A stretch of 64,000 bases of DNA from Terfezia claveryi (lineage: Eukaryota > Ascomycota > Pezizomycetes > Pezizales > Pezizaceae), in assembly GCA_015179025.1 (NCBI GenBank), contig WHUX01000005.1, positions 434,001 to 498,000 on the forward strand, in the 5' to 3' direction. Position numbers and translations under genes: made by a program. Below the pieces are notes generated by a model. That model had not been told where the DNA came from. It did not search any database and worked only from the letters and a program-made list of their open reading frames with translations. Below are positions 11,641-24,287 of the stretch, piece by piece. Positions within the stretch are counted from its first letter, which is position 1. Every line of letters begins with the position of its first letter.

Positions 11641-13385
11641 AACACACATATCACCTACGCCCCTCCATCTCTCGATCTAAATAAAATACGTAAATTGTCT
11701 ATCTAAGTAAGGCAAAAGGAGCTTTGTTACTTGTTATTTCGAGACATGCCATAGGCGAGGGGGGTGTGTCTGCTCTGTCTGTCTGTATGTCGTCGGTAGT
11801 TTAGTTTACATACATATATAGGCACCACAATTATTCTAGCAAACGCCAGATCAACAATCTCCCATATGCAAACTCGCAACAGCCGTATTTCCTCTTTTTC
11901 CTTTTTTTTTTTTTACTGCCATGGGTGTCTGATCCAAAGGGTCTTAGATTGCCGTGACGACTACCTTATTCGGTATGTAGCTTCTCATTTCGGGCTTAGT
12001 TTTGTCTGGTTGTGGATTAGGGGTTTTTTTTTTTTCTATTTTTTTTTTTTTTTTTTTTTTCCCCGTCATCATAACCCTGAACAGGTTTGGTTCTAACTCA
12101 TGCGATGAAAATATGTAAGAAGAAACTACTTACACAGTATGTAAATCTTTATATATTGAAAGTAATTGCCTTTGAAAATATATGTGTAGAAAAAGTATCC
12201 ACCAGTATTATGTAGCCCATGTACAATCCCCGGTTTCTCTTGCCTCAGCTCCTTGCTCTCCTGTTCAAACTAGGCCTTTTCTCCCTAGCACTCCTCCTCC
12301 TCCTCCTCTGCCAGCTCACACTATACGTGCCCGCAACTCGTTCCTGCCTTCTCTCACAATTCCGCCGCTACCACTGGCCTCTTCCTCCTCCCAATTCCAG
12401 TCGGTCCCCCACGCAACTTAACCTTAAGAAATAAAATAAAAATAGAGTCATTTTTCCTTCCTCGAGTATACCCCTTAATCCAGTCTGCAGTTGAAATGCT
12501 AGGTAGCCCCCAGCCGCATTGACCCAGCCCAACTCAATTTTTTTTTCCAGAGCCTCAGTGTTTTTCCCAGTCATGATCTCTTATCAACGTCCTATCTTCT
12601 GCTCATCTCATTTGCAAAAAAGCAAACCAGAACCATCAAAGATGTGGGTCCTGATGCATTGCAGTACGGATCAGAGTGCCACTTATAATTATAATTATGT
12701 GCTAAACCCCACTTTCTCTTCAACTGTTCTTCTAGAAGAAGACTATTAAATACCATGTATTATGCTCGGTGATGCAATTGGTAGACAACTTCCACATATT
12801 ATCCATATGCAATGTATGATGGAATAGGAAATGTCGATGTTGTATATTTGGTTTGAATCGTTTAAAGAAAGAAAAACGAGCAGATTTCTATAGCTATGCA
12901 AGATGCTGAAAGATGACCACTGAAACGCATCTGAATTGTGCAGGGAAACATATGATGTGTACCAGGTAGAAACATGTGGATACGTATGAGATATAGCCAA
13001 TCCATGCAAGATCATGTGCCTAGGTAAAGTAAATAATGAAAAGTAAATAATGCGAATGATTCGAAATGTTGGAAGGTATCTGTAATAATTATGAATCATT
13101 CTTTCTGCTTTCTGTCTTAGATTACTCTTATTTGTCTATCACTGCCTCAACGACAATACAATATTTATCCGCTGGATACGAATGGGCAGGCATTGCGGGA
13201 AAAAAAGGTAGAACATCTTGTCTAGGCTTACCAACTGACGGTATATTCTCCACAAGAACGGAGAACAGGGGAATAAGTCTATGTATGCTGGTGCAGTTTA
13301 TGAATTAAAAAAAGCGACACATGTAGGATAAAACCAGTCGCAGAAGTCGCCAATTTTCTTGTATGGTTCATGGCTGGACAGGTCG

Positions 13386-14526
13386 CTAATCCGTCGCCCA
13401 ACATTGCCGATCCGGGCAGAACCCAATCAACCTGAAGTCAATGTTCATCGTCTTGAGCATCATTTCCATTGTGAAGTGCTGTGTAATGAACCCATCCCAT
13501 GTATCACAGGATATGAAGCATTAGCAGTCATACACTCTAAGAGTTCTACACCCACATCCCACAGCCAGTTCTTCGGAAGCCTAGGCTCAAGAAGCGTTGA
13601 GGGAAATTTGGTGCAGCACTCACATCATCATCTGTTTGGGCAATATCGACCTCCTTCCGGAATTTACTACTCGGCGAAGGCTCCTCGAGGTCATACTCCG
13701 CTATCAGCTGCCTTTTTCGTTCTTCAATCACCTCCGGATCGACATCTGCCCCGTCCTCGGCATCGGCCCAACCACTACTGACACCACTATCTGCCTCACC
13801 ACCCTCCCATTTATTCTTTCTATCCCGTTCCCTTTCAAAATACGCTCTGGCTCCTCCCATCCTATTGACCCTATCGCCTGCCACACCGAAGAGGTAGTCC
13901 GCAGCTTGTCTCGCAGCACCCCTCCACTTAATAATAAGTTCCTCCAGATGTTCGTCCGAATCCTTGTGAGCGGGAGGTAGGGACTCTAGCAGTAAAGCCT
14001 GCTGTGACATGGATAAATATGTCTGTGCCGTTTTAAGACGAGACCGAAGAGTTGTCAGCTGAGAATTTAGCGCAGCAATCTCCGGATCGGAAGGAATGGG
14101 GTATTGAGTCCGCGGGATTCGAGTAATACGGAACTTCTGGGCTATTGGGGGTTTCATTGACGTATTAGCAACTGTGCTGGTCCCTGGCCTTGCTGGTGTT
14201 GAAGAAGCATCTCCACGTCTGACCATCAAGGGAGATCGAAATGGCCTTGCTAATGTAGTCATTGCAGCTTTTGCACTGCTGAGTCTCTGCCGCTTGACTG
14301 ATATGGGTGAGCTCGCGGACAAGTTGGGCGCCGGGCGTGGGGTTTTCAGTGGATTTGGCACGGGAGGGGGCATCGTCGACGCCTCGATTGGTTTGTCAGT
14401 CTCCGTCTCCTCTCCTGAACCCGTGTCCACGTCACTGTACATATTATCCTCCTCTCCATGAGAGCTCTCTTTGATTATCCTGTCACCTGGGGCTCTTGAT
14501 CTCTTTGCTGGGATTTTGGGAGGCAT
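13386..14526 (-). CDS. sfr1: Swi5-dependent recombination repair protein (Sfr1/Mei5/Dds20)
   Basis: Two exons, 13624-14526 and 13386-13478, give 331 residues. The first 110 or so residues are Ser/Pro/Lys-rich and probably disordered. A helical segment with leucine-rich heptads follows from PEIAALNSQLTTLRSRLKT, then the family signature with KWR, ADYLFG and DRVNRMGG around residues 200-225. The short last exon supplies the conserved C-terminal motif FTMEMMLKTMNIDFRLIGF, which identifies the family and confirms the splice (donor gtgagt at 13623-13618). Sfr1 partners Swi5 to stimulate Rad51/Dmc1 strand exchange in the nucleus; this is known from fission yeast. Without the last splice the frame would run on into unrelated residues. 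Confidence 0.9.
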
Positions 14527-16701
14527 GACTGGTGTTGGTGCTGACTAGTATGTTAGCTAGTTGGCTACAAATGGCCCTAGCGGGAGTGACGACAGACCGC
14601 AGCATCACCGACAGGGTCATGCAACCTGACTCGCCAAAAAAATTCTGAGGCATTGCTGAGGGTAACTACCGAGAAAACAAGTGTCCGCTTCTTCTCAGAA
14701 GAAGTACCCGAATTCCAAATTGTCGCACACTGTTCCAAAACCTTTTTTCTCATAATAAGACATCCCAAGTCACCCTTCCACCCCACCCAATCACGGCCTC
14801 TCCTCTATCGGCCCGTGGAGTGTTTTCCCTTCTCAACCATCCGCCCCTTTGACGGGAACACCAGTTAGTCTGCTTCACATTAATTATACATAAGCATGCA
14901 TACCTTTCTTTGCACCACCAATTGTTCAATACTACTGACCAGACAATCCACAGTTAAGAAGGCCTGTCCTTGGCAAGCTTGAGGATATTCCCTGGGCTAG
15001 AAGACTGGACTTTGACAAGGAGCCTGTAGGAGGAGCTTCATAAGCTACGTAAAGGCAATAACCCTGACGTCATAACACAAATCTTACTCACCAAAGAAAA
15101 GCAATTGCTTCTTGGAGCACGCTGTTGTCCCTGATTCGCAAATTTGACGGAGGGAAGGGGGAACGCGGGAGGTTGATCACGATTGACGAGATGGCAACTC
15201 AGATTTGCTGGCATGTTATGTCAGGTATCGATGCTTATTCATTCGGCGTCAATGTCTTCACACTATGACATTTGGTCCCGCGGATCTTATTGAGCTTTAT
15301 CAAGTGGCTCTTCAGGGTTCAGTTATAGCATGGGCATATGTGTACAAACTGGATGGTTTCTTGATAGAGTCAGTGGATGATGGAAGGTGGTGGTAGATGT
15401 ATAAATTACTCAGTCCCAGAGTCTCTTCATCCCGGCTGCGCTTAAATATAATCATACAAGAAAAAGGAAACTTGCTGCTTTGGATTGACTTGGGATATCA
15501 TCATTGATCTGTTTGATTACCCTCGTAGCAACCAGTCTGTTGTATATGGGGGGAGTTACGAGGTCACGAACCACAAAAATATTAACCTGGGTACGAGGCT
15601 GCTGTTTGATCACGTTATTTATTTAATGATTACTGCATAAATATCTCTGTAGCACAGAGGACACTAGTCGGTGGGAGTTAGTGGTTCAACTTATATGGGC
15701 GATAAAAAAGCAGTTTGCTACAAATAACTGAAGGGACTGAAAGCACTAGTAAAATTTCTCCTCGCTGATACAAGCTATTCATACAGTTAAACATGTACCA
15801 AGTGCAAGAATGAGAAACCCCACTGCTGTAAAGAATACCCTAGAAGTTGGCTCCTCTACTCAGGGCCCAAACCCTCGGTCTATTCTCGTTCCAGGGTAAG
15901 TGGAAGCGGCAAGATGATTATTATGAGGCTTCCTCCTATTTGTGCCATGTTTGGAGGAATATGCAGAAAGAAGACCATATAAAGGCTCTGACCGGGTGAC
16001 TAGCACGTGGTCCAGTTGGATGACTCGAACTCTTATGTAGATGGATATTTCGCCGTTCATTACCACTGATGAACTTCCTCTCCACTAACCCTTCCACTGT
16101 TGCCTCAGCAACGGCCGTGAATGCCTCACCGCGCCTGGCCCAATATCTCCCTTCCCTGCTACACTAACATCCTTCTATCCAACACCTGCAAGCAGCTCAA
16201 ACTTCCCAATCCCCAATTTCCCAAAGCCAGCGCATTCAACTCAACTGAACTCACATCTTACCTCACTCCCATCTCCGATGGGCATAGCTCCCATATTGCC
16301 TATCTTATATTGTTCAATATGGACTCAATAATCGTATTGCCATATATAGTCTACCACCACATTCAACGCAATTGATATATCGCAGGCTTTGGACTCCTCT
16401 CGCAGGCATACCGTACAGTACTAGACGACTTCATTCATTAATATCCTCCTAGTATACGTTCTACATCCACACCTATGTACTCGCGAGTATTTAAAACGTC
16501 ATTATTATAGGCTTACAACCATGCCGCAGTAACGAGGTGATATGAAAATACTAGATAAAAATAACTACACGAACGCCATCATGGTGATAATGTAATAAAA
16601 AATGGAATACCGTGCGTACAAACCTCATCGTGGCCAAAGAGGGATCTACTCTCATCTTCACTATATTCAATAACCTCTAATAAGCTCAAACCCTCAAGCC
16701 T
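14527..16701. other. Intergenic, upstream of sfr1 and downstream of CSN12
   Basis: About 2.2 kb with no supported gene. The part next to 14526 must hold the sfr1 promoter. Short open frames on both strands show no family resemblance or coherent exon structure. Confidence 0.55.
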
Positions 16702-18384
16702 TTAATCCTCAGTCTTAGTCCCCGGGAACGGGTCCTTAGAGCTAAATACCATCTTCGAATGCTCCCTGGATATATAACCCTTCATGTGACCCTGCTCCCC
16801 AAAAGCAGCCATTAGCACATACACAGAAAAGCAAAACACGAATGAAAACCCAAGGCTCCTTACACTATAAATCATATTCGCCAACAAACACTCCACCTCT
16901 TCCGCCTCCATCTCACCCCTCTTTAGCCCTGAACTCACCTCCACCGCCACCCTAAACAATTCCAGTGGTACTCTACTTTTCGTTGTTGAATCCCCCGTTT
17001 GGCACATATATGCCTTCCTGAATAAGTTTCTAAGGACGACCTCCCTACACCGTTCAAGAGTAAGGTATATCCGCCGCTTAACGAATTCCTCTTCCCCTGC
17101 GGCGAGGGCTTCGTCGAATTTCTTTAGGTTTCCAGATTTGATACACTGCGTGAAGGGAAGGAAAAGTTCTTCGAGCTGGGGATAGCGGGATAGGAGGACC
17201 CTTGATGGTAGGAGTTGTTTGTTTAGAAGTCGGGTCGGGATGAGGTATATGAGGATTAGCCTGGAGTCGAGAATTAGCAGTTACCCTGAAAATGATCAGC
17301 TGACTTGCCAGGTGGCTGTCGTACTCTTGCTGCTGCGTTGCCCCCTTATAACAGCCTTCGAACGCCTTCATGAGATTCTCCTCCGCCTAACAAAATCATT
17401 TAGTAACACCACTACCCATATCTTTCTCCTTACAGGTGTATGACCTACCTCCTCATACTTCCCTTCCAAGAAATGTACCACCCCCAAGTAATACCAAAAT
17501 GTTATCCTCTGGGGCTTCGGAAAGTCTGTGATATCCGGCATATCCACTGCTGATGCCTGTACCGCTCTCAAAATATTCTTCGTCAAAGCTATCGTATTGA
17601 GCTACCTCTCCCCCATCACGCATCAGCAAAACTCCCCCCATTTATATACTGCCAACTTGCTTACTTTGAAGTACATCTTAAACAGCAAATTCGTCATATA
17701 ATACGTCCCCCACTTCCTCGATTCTTCTATTGGCGCCCTATCAGCTATACATATCGTAAACCCCCGATTAATCACCCTCGCTGCATCCTCCAGCTTCTCC
17801 TGGTTCTGCTCAGCCGGTGTTTTGTATTGATTTACGCAGTGATCCGCTCGCACAGCTAGTAGTCGAAGATTATTTGATGTCGTATATAATACTGGCAGGA
17901 ACATATTCGACCATCCTGCATTCTGGAATCCCCTGATCACAGCCCTAGGACAAATCAGCTATCCTCTCCCCCGAAAACTCGTTCTAGAAGCACTTACAGC
18001 ACCAACTCCTTCTGTGCCTCCCACGCCTTCACTACATCCGGCCTATCCCCCCTCTCCAACGCACACGTCACCTTCCAGAAACACACAAATGCCTCCACCC
18101 AGCTATTAACCTCCGCCGTACTCGTAAACCCACCAAAGAATCCCCTATCCAGGAACCCATTCCTCACATCCCGAGCAACAGATTGGCTGTTTGTAGAGTA
18201 TGCGAATTCCCGGTTATTGGAGGTTCCAAGGGCGAAGGCTTTGCCTGCGAGGATGCCGTTCTGGGTTTGGTAGGCCTGTCCGAAAGTGTCGCTAAGAACG
18301 TCAAATTGAGAACAATTGGTACACGGGGCAGGTGAAAGCTTACTATACATTGCTGCTGGCGTACTTGGTCCCCCGTGAAGCCAT
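16702..18384 (-). CDS. CSN12: CSN12/Thp1-type PCI-domain protein
   Basis: Seven exons, 18344-18384, 17998-18291, 17665-17944, 17449-17601, 17325-17386, 16864-17260 and 16702-16791, join to 438 residues. Diagnostic pieces run in family order: LEDAARVINRGFTICIADRA, EESRKWGTYY, TKNILRAVQAS, YYLGVVHFLEGKY, LILIYLIPTRLL, EEEFVKRRIYLTLERCR and the PCI-end motif VECLLANMIY followed by GHMKGYISRE. The family covers fungal CSN12 homologues and PCID2/Thp1. Thp1 acts in TREX-2 mRNA export and yeast Csn12 is tied to the COP9 signalosome and splicing, so the exact complex is uncertain. The start at 18384 was chosen because it splices in frame into exon 2 through a gtaagc donor; the ATG at 18350 leads into an intron. 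It is divergent from RPL31, with 554 bases between the starts. Confidence 0.9.
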
Positions 18385-18938
18385 CGTGGTGATATCTTGA
18401 TATCGTGTACAGATGTGTTTCAATTAGCGTGGAGCTCTTTGTTTCCTGGCTAATATTACAGGGATTGTATGCGGCTCTGGTGAACCCTGGCTTAGTCTGG
18501 CTTGTTAAACAAAGCTTGTCCTGACGATAAGTATCGTTTCACGTTCACTCGTTCATTACCAAACAATCATAGACAGATAAAACAAAAATGCTGGATGAGA
18601 TGATATGCGCCTATTCATCTGGTGACACCGCTCACGCGCATTTCATTGCAATTTGCTTAACCTTTTGAACCTCAGTATTCAAATGCTTGTATGTAGCCTG
18701 ACTAAGCGAACTCATTAAGGGTTTGCCCTAATCCCATCCACACCCAGCCAAGCATCTCACACACCGCATACACACATCAATATACCAAACCACCGAAAAC
18801 AAAAAATTCCGACTAGAACCCGACGACACGACATATCACCAGCCTCATCACCAATCCAAGCATCAGGTACGCCTACCGGCAAAGCTACGAATTTCTCGGA
18901 GTTTAAGGAGACCGGCGACTGATTTTCGACCTACAGAA
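18385..18938. promoter_or_regulatory. Shared divergent promoter of CSN12 and RPL31
   Basis: The two start codons face away from each other across 554 bases with no gene between. The half next to RPL31 is rich in C and A, with CACAC and ACACC runs near 18738-18800, as often seen before highly expressed fungal genes. No specific factor site is claimed. Confidence 0.55.
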
Positions 18939-19684
18939 ATGTCTCCATCAAAAGCAGCTCCAAAGAAGGGACGTTCGGCTATTGCCGACGTCGTCGCTCG
19001 TGAATATACTATTCACTTGCACAAGAGAGTACGTTACACTGGTTGATGCCCTTGAGATTCGAGTGGAGGAGGAGCGCTGGAAGAGGAGGGATATGCCGAT
19101 ATTTGGATAGAGAAAATAATTAAGGATTCTGCATGGGGGACAGTATTTGGGGAATTAGATAGTAAAGAGCTGCGACTCAAGAGCCTGGGCATCTGGGAAA
19201 CCTATGTCTCGGGAGGAGCATTTGAACCTCGGACCCGTGTGAAGACTACAGCGCATACACGGGCCCAAGTTGACTTAACTTAGCCGAACGGAATGCTAAT
19301 CCCACTTCCCTTCCTTAGGTTCACGGTGTCGCCTTCAAGAAGCGCGCCCCTAAGGCTATCAAAGAAATCAAGGCCTTCGCCCACAAGGAAATGGGTACCG
19401 AGGACGTCCGCGTCGACCCACAATTGAACAAGGAGGTCTGGAAGTCCGGAATCAAAGGTGTCCCATACAGACTCCGCATTCGTGTCTCCCGCAAGCGTAA
19501 CGATGAGGAAGGTGCCAAACACAAGCTCTACTCTTTGGTTCAGGCTGTTGCTGTCAAGAACCCTAAGGGTCTACACACCACCTTGGTTTGTCCCCGCTCT
19601 GCTCCCGTCTCCCATTATCAAAGCCTATTTACTATGGATTTTTGGCTAACTTAGGGATCAATTGTGTAGGTTGAGGAGGCATAA
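18939..19684 (+). CDS. RPL31: 60S ribosomal protein L31 (eL31)
   Basis: Three exons, 18939-19028, 19319-19585 and 19670-19684, give 123 residues, the usual length for eL31. The sequence reads [13 protein letters not shown], then [20 protein letters not shown] across the first splice, then [13 protein letters not shown] and [15 protein letters not shown]. The last exon supplies only VEEA and the stop. It is a structural component near the polypeptide exit tunnel of the large subunit. Intron 1 is 290 bases, much longer than most introns in the window, and sits 90 bases into the coding sequence; ribosomal protein genes often have such early long introns. Codons are strongly biased towards C-ending forms, as expected for high expression. 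Confidence 0.97.
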
Positions 19685-20202
19685 ACAACCTAAATCTCCA
19701 TTATCGTGTGTCACCTATTTTGTTTGGTTACAGTTAAACAGTTCAAGAGCTATATGGTCGGGTTCATGTCAAAAAGGGCTGGGTATTTTCAAAAATCCTC
19801 TTTTGCAACATTGTATTCTTCAGCATACATCATGTGATAGTTCAGGGTGAAAAAAAGCTACCTTGGGAAGAAGTCGTTGGCGTGCGGAGATGGGGTGGGT
19901 TAGACAGCTTTTCTCAGAAAGGTTTCACCGTGCCATTTTTTCTTCTTTTTCCTTTCGTAATTCCAATGGCGTCAAACAATGTTAACTTGGGGGTTTCGCG
20001 GTTTAAGCTTTTCTTTTGATTTCGAATTTAGACTTTGGGGAGGTTTGTAAGATCACGTGACTTTCTATCTATCTGATGTGAAGCAAACGAATTGTCGTAA
20101 TATAAGAGCAGCAAGACCGACTATTCACGAAACCTACAAACGAATCAAACTGGAACATGCAGGATAAATGCTAAATTCCATTTTCGTATACAACTGCCCC
20201 CT
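19685..20202. other. Convergent intergenic region between RPL31 and MCR1
   Basis: About 520 bases between two stop codons that face each other. It should hold both 3' untranslated regions. No gene is seen. Confidence 0.55.
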
Positions 20203-21820
20203 CTAAAATTTGTAAACCTCCTCTGCGGAATATCCCAGCTCCTTCAGGTATCCCGTGAGCTCCCCCTGGTCCTTGGGGCTCTTCTTACCTCCACTGATAG
20301 CCTTGTACATTCCTGGCGGTCCACAAACAAAAATCCTGTTGTTACCTTTTCCTGGTTCTGGGAGTACCGTCTTGAGGAGCTCCTTGGTGACAAATCCTTC
20401 ACTAGCCCAGTTAGACCCTTCGGGTTTCTTGTCGAGCACGTAGAAGGCCTTAAAGCGCTGCGGATAGGTGTTTTCGAGGGCCTGGAATTCCTTCTTGAGG
20501 ATGATTTCCTAGAACAGGGAGTGTATGCGTCAGCCACCGTAGTGATGTGGTGAAGACCAACAAATGGCATATCCTGGTACTTACATCTTCGTTGCGGTTG
20601 CCGTAAACCAGGGTAACCTTGGTCTTGTCGTCTGGGTTCTTGAAGATAGCCCTGACAAGTTGATACATCGGAGTGATGCCTACATCCGTACCAGTTAGAA
20701 TACGATCACTTCCCCACAATTCCCAGCGTCCAGAGTATTCGGCGGCAATGCAGGCCCAGGCAGAAGGAAGGGTCATGCTAACCAGTTCCACCTGCTATCA
20801 ATGCGATGTGCTCATGCTTATTTGGTGCCCATTCGTACTTGGGAATAGGTCCCTTGAAGTCCAACCTCTGATCTATGTTCATGGAGTGAATGTGAGTGCT
20901 CATTGGTCCATTTTCATATTTCTTCACTATCAAATCAATGTAGCCGCGGATGTCCTCGTCAGATACGGGGGTGTAGGGTCTAATCGTGAGTTTTGCATCA
21001 TTAGGGCCCTTGAACTTTGTAAGGAGGCAAGCTGCAGCCGGGCAAGAGTTCCAAAGTCAGTAATCAAGCCCGAAAGCTAGACGCAAGTAATGTTCAAGAA
21101 TAAACAAAGCCAGCTCAGAAACAAAAATCGCCCTGAACTACCAGGACAAGGCAAGCGGTGACATACAGGCAGTCTTGAGCCCACTGACATTGTGCTCTTC
21201 AGGAAGTGCAAAGCGGAATCGTTTCGTAGTTGGTGTCAATATTTCAATATCGACAAGCTACACGTGTGCTACAAATATTAATAAAAATTCTCCGTGATAA
21301 CTGTACAAAAACTGTCTCCATTAATGGATTGACACAGGACCGGGGGCGGGCGGGCGGGGCGGAGCGGACCGGGGCGGTTCCAAATCCCTAACCTTTAGAT
21401 CGATCCATCGATCATCACCCGTGAAGGCTGGGGTAGCAGGAGGCAACTCCTTAGCCTTGTCAACAACCTTCTTCCCAACACCCGAATCCCCGATGGCAAG
21501 GTAGACCAAGCCTGCACCAACAACAACAGCTGAAGCGTAGAGAAAAGGCTTCGGTAGGATATTAGGAACCCGTGTCTGGCGGGCGAAGCTGCGGACATTC
21601 TGAAATAGGATATGTCACATGTAGTTAGCCATTGAACCACGTAGGACTATAGACTGGGATTGTAAACCGAAGGCGGGGGCAGCAGTTCATGGAACAAGTA
21701 GTGGGCTGCGATTGGGCAAGTCCCCCGGGAAAACGACGAACATACCTGTTTGATAGGTGGAGGAGCCGCACTTCGAGACAAGCCTCGCAGCGAACCTGCA
21801 AGGAAAGAGCGAGGGAACAT
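20203..21820 (-). CDS. MCR1: Mitochondrial NADH-cytochrome b5 reductase 2
   Basis: Six exons, 21746-21820, 21393-21599, 21167-21257, 20783-21031, 20585-20679 and 20203-20508, give 340 residues. The first exon and a half encode a basic presequence-like N-terminus ([17 protein letters not shown]), followed by a membrane segment ([17 protein letters not shown]) near residues 43-59. The FAD-binding motif [10 protein letters not shown] lies at about 142-151, the NADH-binding GGTGITPMY at about 205-213 and CGPPGMY at about 301-307. It transfers electrons from NADH through FAD to cytochrome b5 type acceptors; yeast Mcr1 resides in the outer membrane and intermembrane space of mitochondria. All key motifs are intact. 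Every splice falls between matching family segments, which makes the model solid. Confidence 0.95.
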
Positions 21821-22725
21821 GATACGAAGCGAAACGTGAACGGTTGGGTATTGGTATTCGGAAACACCCAGTTGCAGAATGAACTCCAGTGATAAGAGAT
21901 GGAGATTTCCGCCGTCTAGGGAGGTTGGGGTATCTACAAATTGTTGAAATGAGGGAATCGAGAACAAAACAAAAGCACTGCACCCTACACTCCACGGTGA
22001 TATGAAGGTGAGATATCAGCAAAACGTGGAGACTTGCTTATGGACCAGACCTACCCGTACCTGAAAATTTGGCTTACCAATCAAAGCTAAATTCTGTTTC
22101 AGTCTTGGGTTAGCCGTTTGGAAGGGAAAGCCGATCAGGTCAAAGAATGACGTTATGCCGAACGAACGAAAATATCGCATGTATGCACAAGTACTGTACA
22201 AGTACATATTGCAACAGAATCCATCGGGATGTCTGTTCTCGTGCCGAGATGCCGTAATCCAGGAGCCAAGCGTCGATCGACGCTGCAATTGGAGCCTTAT
22301 AGCTTTCGGGTGCGTCTCTATCGCGTACAATACATTACCCTGCAAAAACAAACCATCGCGATCTACATTGCCATTAGGACATATCCAGTCTGCACCGGAT
22401 ACATAAAAAATTAGCGATCTGGCAGAGCCTGATCGTATAGCATGTTACTTTTTTTGCACCTCTTCCTATGTTCGCGATGAAGCTGGCACTATCCTGTGGT
22501 TCCGCATGACCACGCCCAGACAATTCCTTACGCAAAACCCGAGAACCGAAACAGCCCCGAACCACTCGACCTCCCAAAAGCTAAATATACCATATATCAA
22601 TCGTACAAATTATCTTTCACCGTCCTACGCACAATTAGCTGTATTAGGAATCATACTGGTACACACGCAGTTAGTCTAGAACGTTTTTCTGTCTTAACGC
22701 AGTCACATCCCCACAGTGGCGCACA
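21821..22725. other. Intergenic between cyp6 3' end and MCR1 start
   Basis: About 900 bases containing the MCR1 promoter and the cyp6 3' untranslated region. No other feature could be supported. Confidence 0.5.
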
Positions 22726-24287
22726 TTACCGCCGTCTATGGCTGCCATATCCGCGATCTCTATCTCTATCCCGGTCCTCTTTTCTGACCCTGTCCCGCTC
22801 CCGGTCCCGCTCCCGGTCCCGGTCTCTGCTTCTGTCTCTTCTCTGTGAATCCCTGTCTCTGCGTCGGTCATCGCTCGCCCTAGGCCTTCTGTCCTGATCA
22901 TGACCATTTCTGTGATGGCGGTACGGGCTCCGTGTCCGACTTCTGCGGCTGTGATGTCTGCCCCTGTCACCCCTCCCATGCACCTCTTTCTCATCAAACA
23001 CCATTCCATATTTCCCGTCCTCTCTTGTACGGTCCGCATCTCGATATTGCTGTCTCTGTGCTAGCCGAGACGATCCCCCGAAGCCACGTGAATTGGCGAC
23101 CTGCTGGCGCTTGGCGTTGGTGTCGCTACGCCATACATCAGAAAGCTTTGAAACCTGGTAAAGTAAGCAAAGCTGTTCGCCCAGGAAACGGCTTGACCTG
23201 GAACTCACACTTTGAGAAAAATCAACATGAATCCTGTGATCGTCAATCAGTACACCCTGCATCTTAAAGTACGCTTGTTCACAGTCCTTCTGGTTCTCAA
23301 ATTCAATGAATGCATACTGCAAGCTGTCCCCGGTGCGGCGGTCCCTGATAACTTCGCACGAGAGAATCTTTCCAAAGCGGCTGAAGATAAGCTCCAAATC
23401 CTCATCTAGATAATTGAATTAGAACTGTGCCATTTGTTCTTTAAGCCATTGACCGTTCAAATTAGGAAGAAACTGCATAATTTGAGGGATAAAAACGAAC
23501 CTTGAGTCACGGGGTTCAGCTTGCAAACGAACAAAACGTTCTCCGGTGGCTTGACATCAGCAAATGGCAAGTCACCAACCATTTCCAGCGTCAGAGCTTG
23601 TGCCCTCGCCTCCCTCTCCCTTCTCCGCTTCTCTGCCTCCTCTGAGCCCACTTCTTCTTCGAGAATTTCATCGTCACTGATTCGCACAGTAGCCAACTGG
23701 GCTTTTGTGGGTGCAGGGCTCTCCGGTGGTTCCACCAGGCCGGGGGGATCGTCAAAGGGATCGTCGAGAACAATTGTGTGACGTAGCCGGATATCCTTCA
23801 GAGGTCTCCCCGTTTCATCACAGAATGCATCATTTATCTTCTCCAGCGTATCGAACCCCTCCACGACCTGCCCAAAAATGGACGACTTGCCGTCCAGGTA
23901 ATCAAGATTATCGCCGAGTGTGATTATGAACTGACTGCCACTGACTCTCTCGTCCTCATCCCCCCCTGTCTTCAATGGAGCAGTAGCCATGGACACGGTC
24001 CCTTGCATAGTATGCTTCAATTTAGGGTTGAATTCTGAGCGGAATAGCCGCTTGGAAGGACCCTTCAATACACCCCATACTGAGGAACCTCCATCTGACT
24101 CGGGACTAAAGGGACCAAGAGGGTCTCCAGTCTGAAACGAAAAGTCTTTCTGGATATTAAAGATTGGTGAGAAGTTGTAATATTTCGTCTTACAGAGCTT
24201 CAGAAAGTTCAGGCATGTATTTGGTGCAAGCTCTGTGTGCAGGTCGATCACAATATCGCCCACGTTGAGTTCTAAAAGCACTGACAT
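22726..24287 (-). CDS. cyp6: Cyclophilin-RRM protein, PPIL4/Cyp6 type
   Basis: Exons 23501-24287, 23209-23405 and 22726-23154 give 470 residues. A cyclophilin domain fills residues 1-170 ([49 protein letters not shown]). An acidic and basic linker follows, then an RRM at about 250-328 with RNP2 LFVCKL and RNP1-like YAFIEF, and an Arg/Asp/Ser-rich tail made largely of RD and RE dipeptides. The catalytic arginine of cyclophilin A (Arg55) aligns with Asn in FNIQKDF, as in animal PPIL4, so peptidyl-prolyl isomerase activity is doubtful. PPIL4-type proteins are nuclear and associated with spliceosomes. The RRM is completed only by splicing at 23501/23405, which joins NPVTQ to DEDLELIF. Confidence 0.93.

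Larger units (their letters stand above)
9998..13385. other. Long intergenic stretch with low-complexity tracts
   Basis: About 3.4 kb lies between the 3' ends of two convergent genes. It holds a 29-bp tandem duplication (10160-10217), purine-rich and C-rich tracts near 11340-11480, and T runs near 11620 and 12040. Short open frames here are interrupted and low in complexity; none resembles a known protein. Confidence 0.55.

Noticed and set aside
13359..13781. 140-codon + strand frame over the sfr1 3' end
   Set aside because: It lies antisense to the spliced Sfr1 coding sequence, which has clear family motifs; this frame is its shadow.
19200..19270. tRNA B-box-like sequence in RPL31 intron 1
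   Set aside because: The T-arm pairs only three bases and the 5' acceptor strand does not match the 3' side, so a tRNA gene is not supported.
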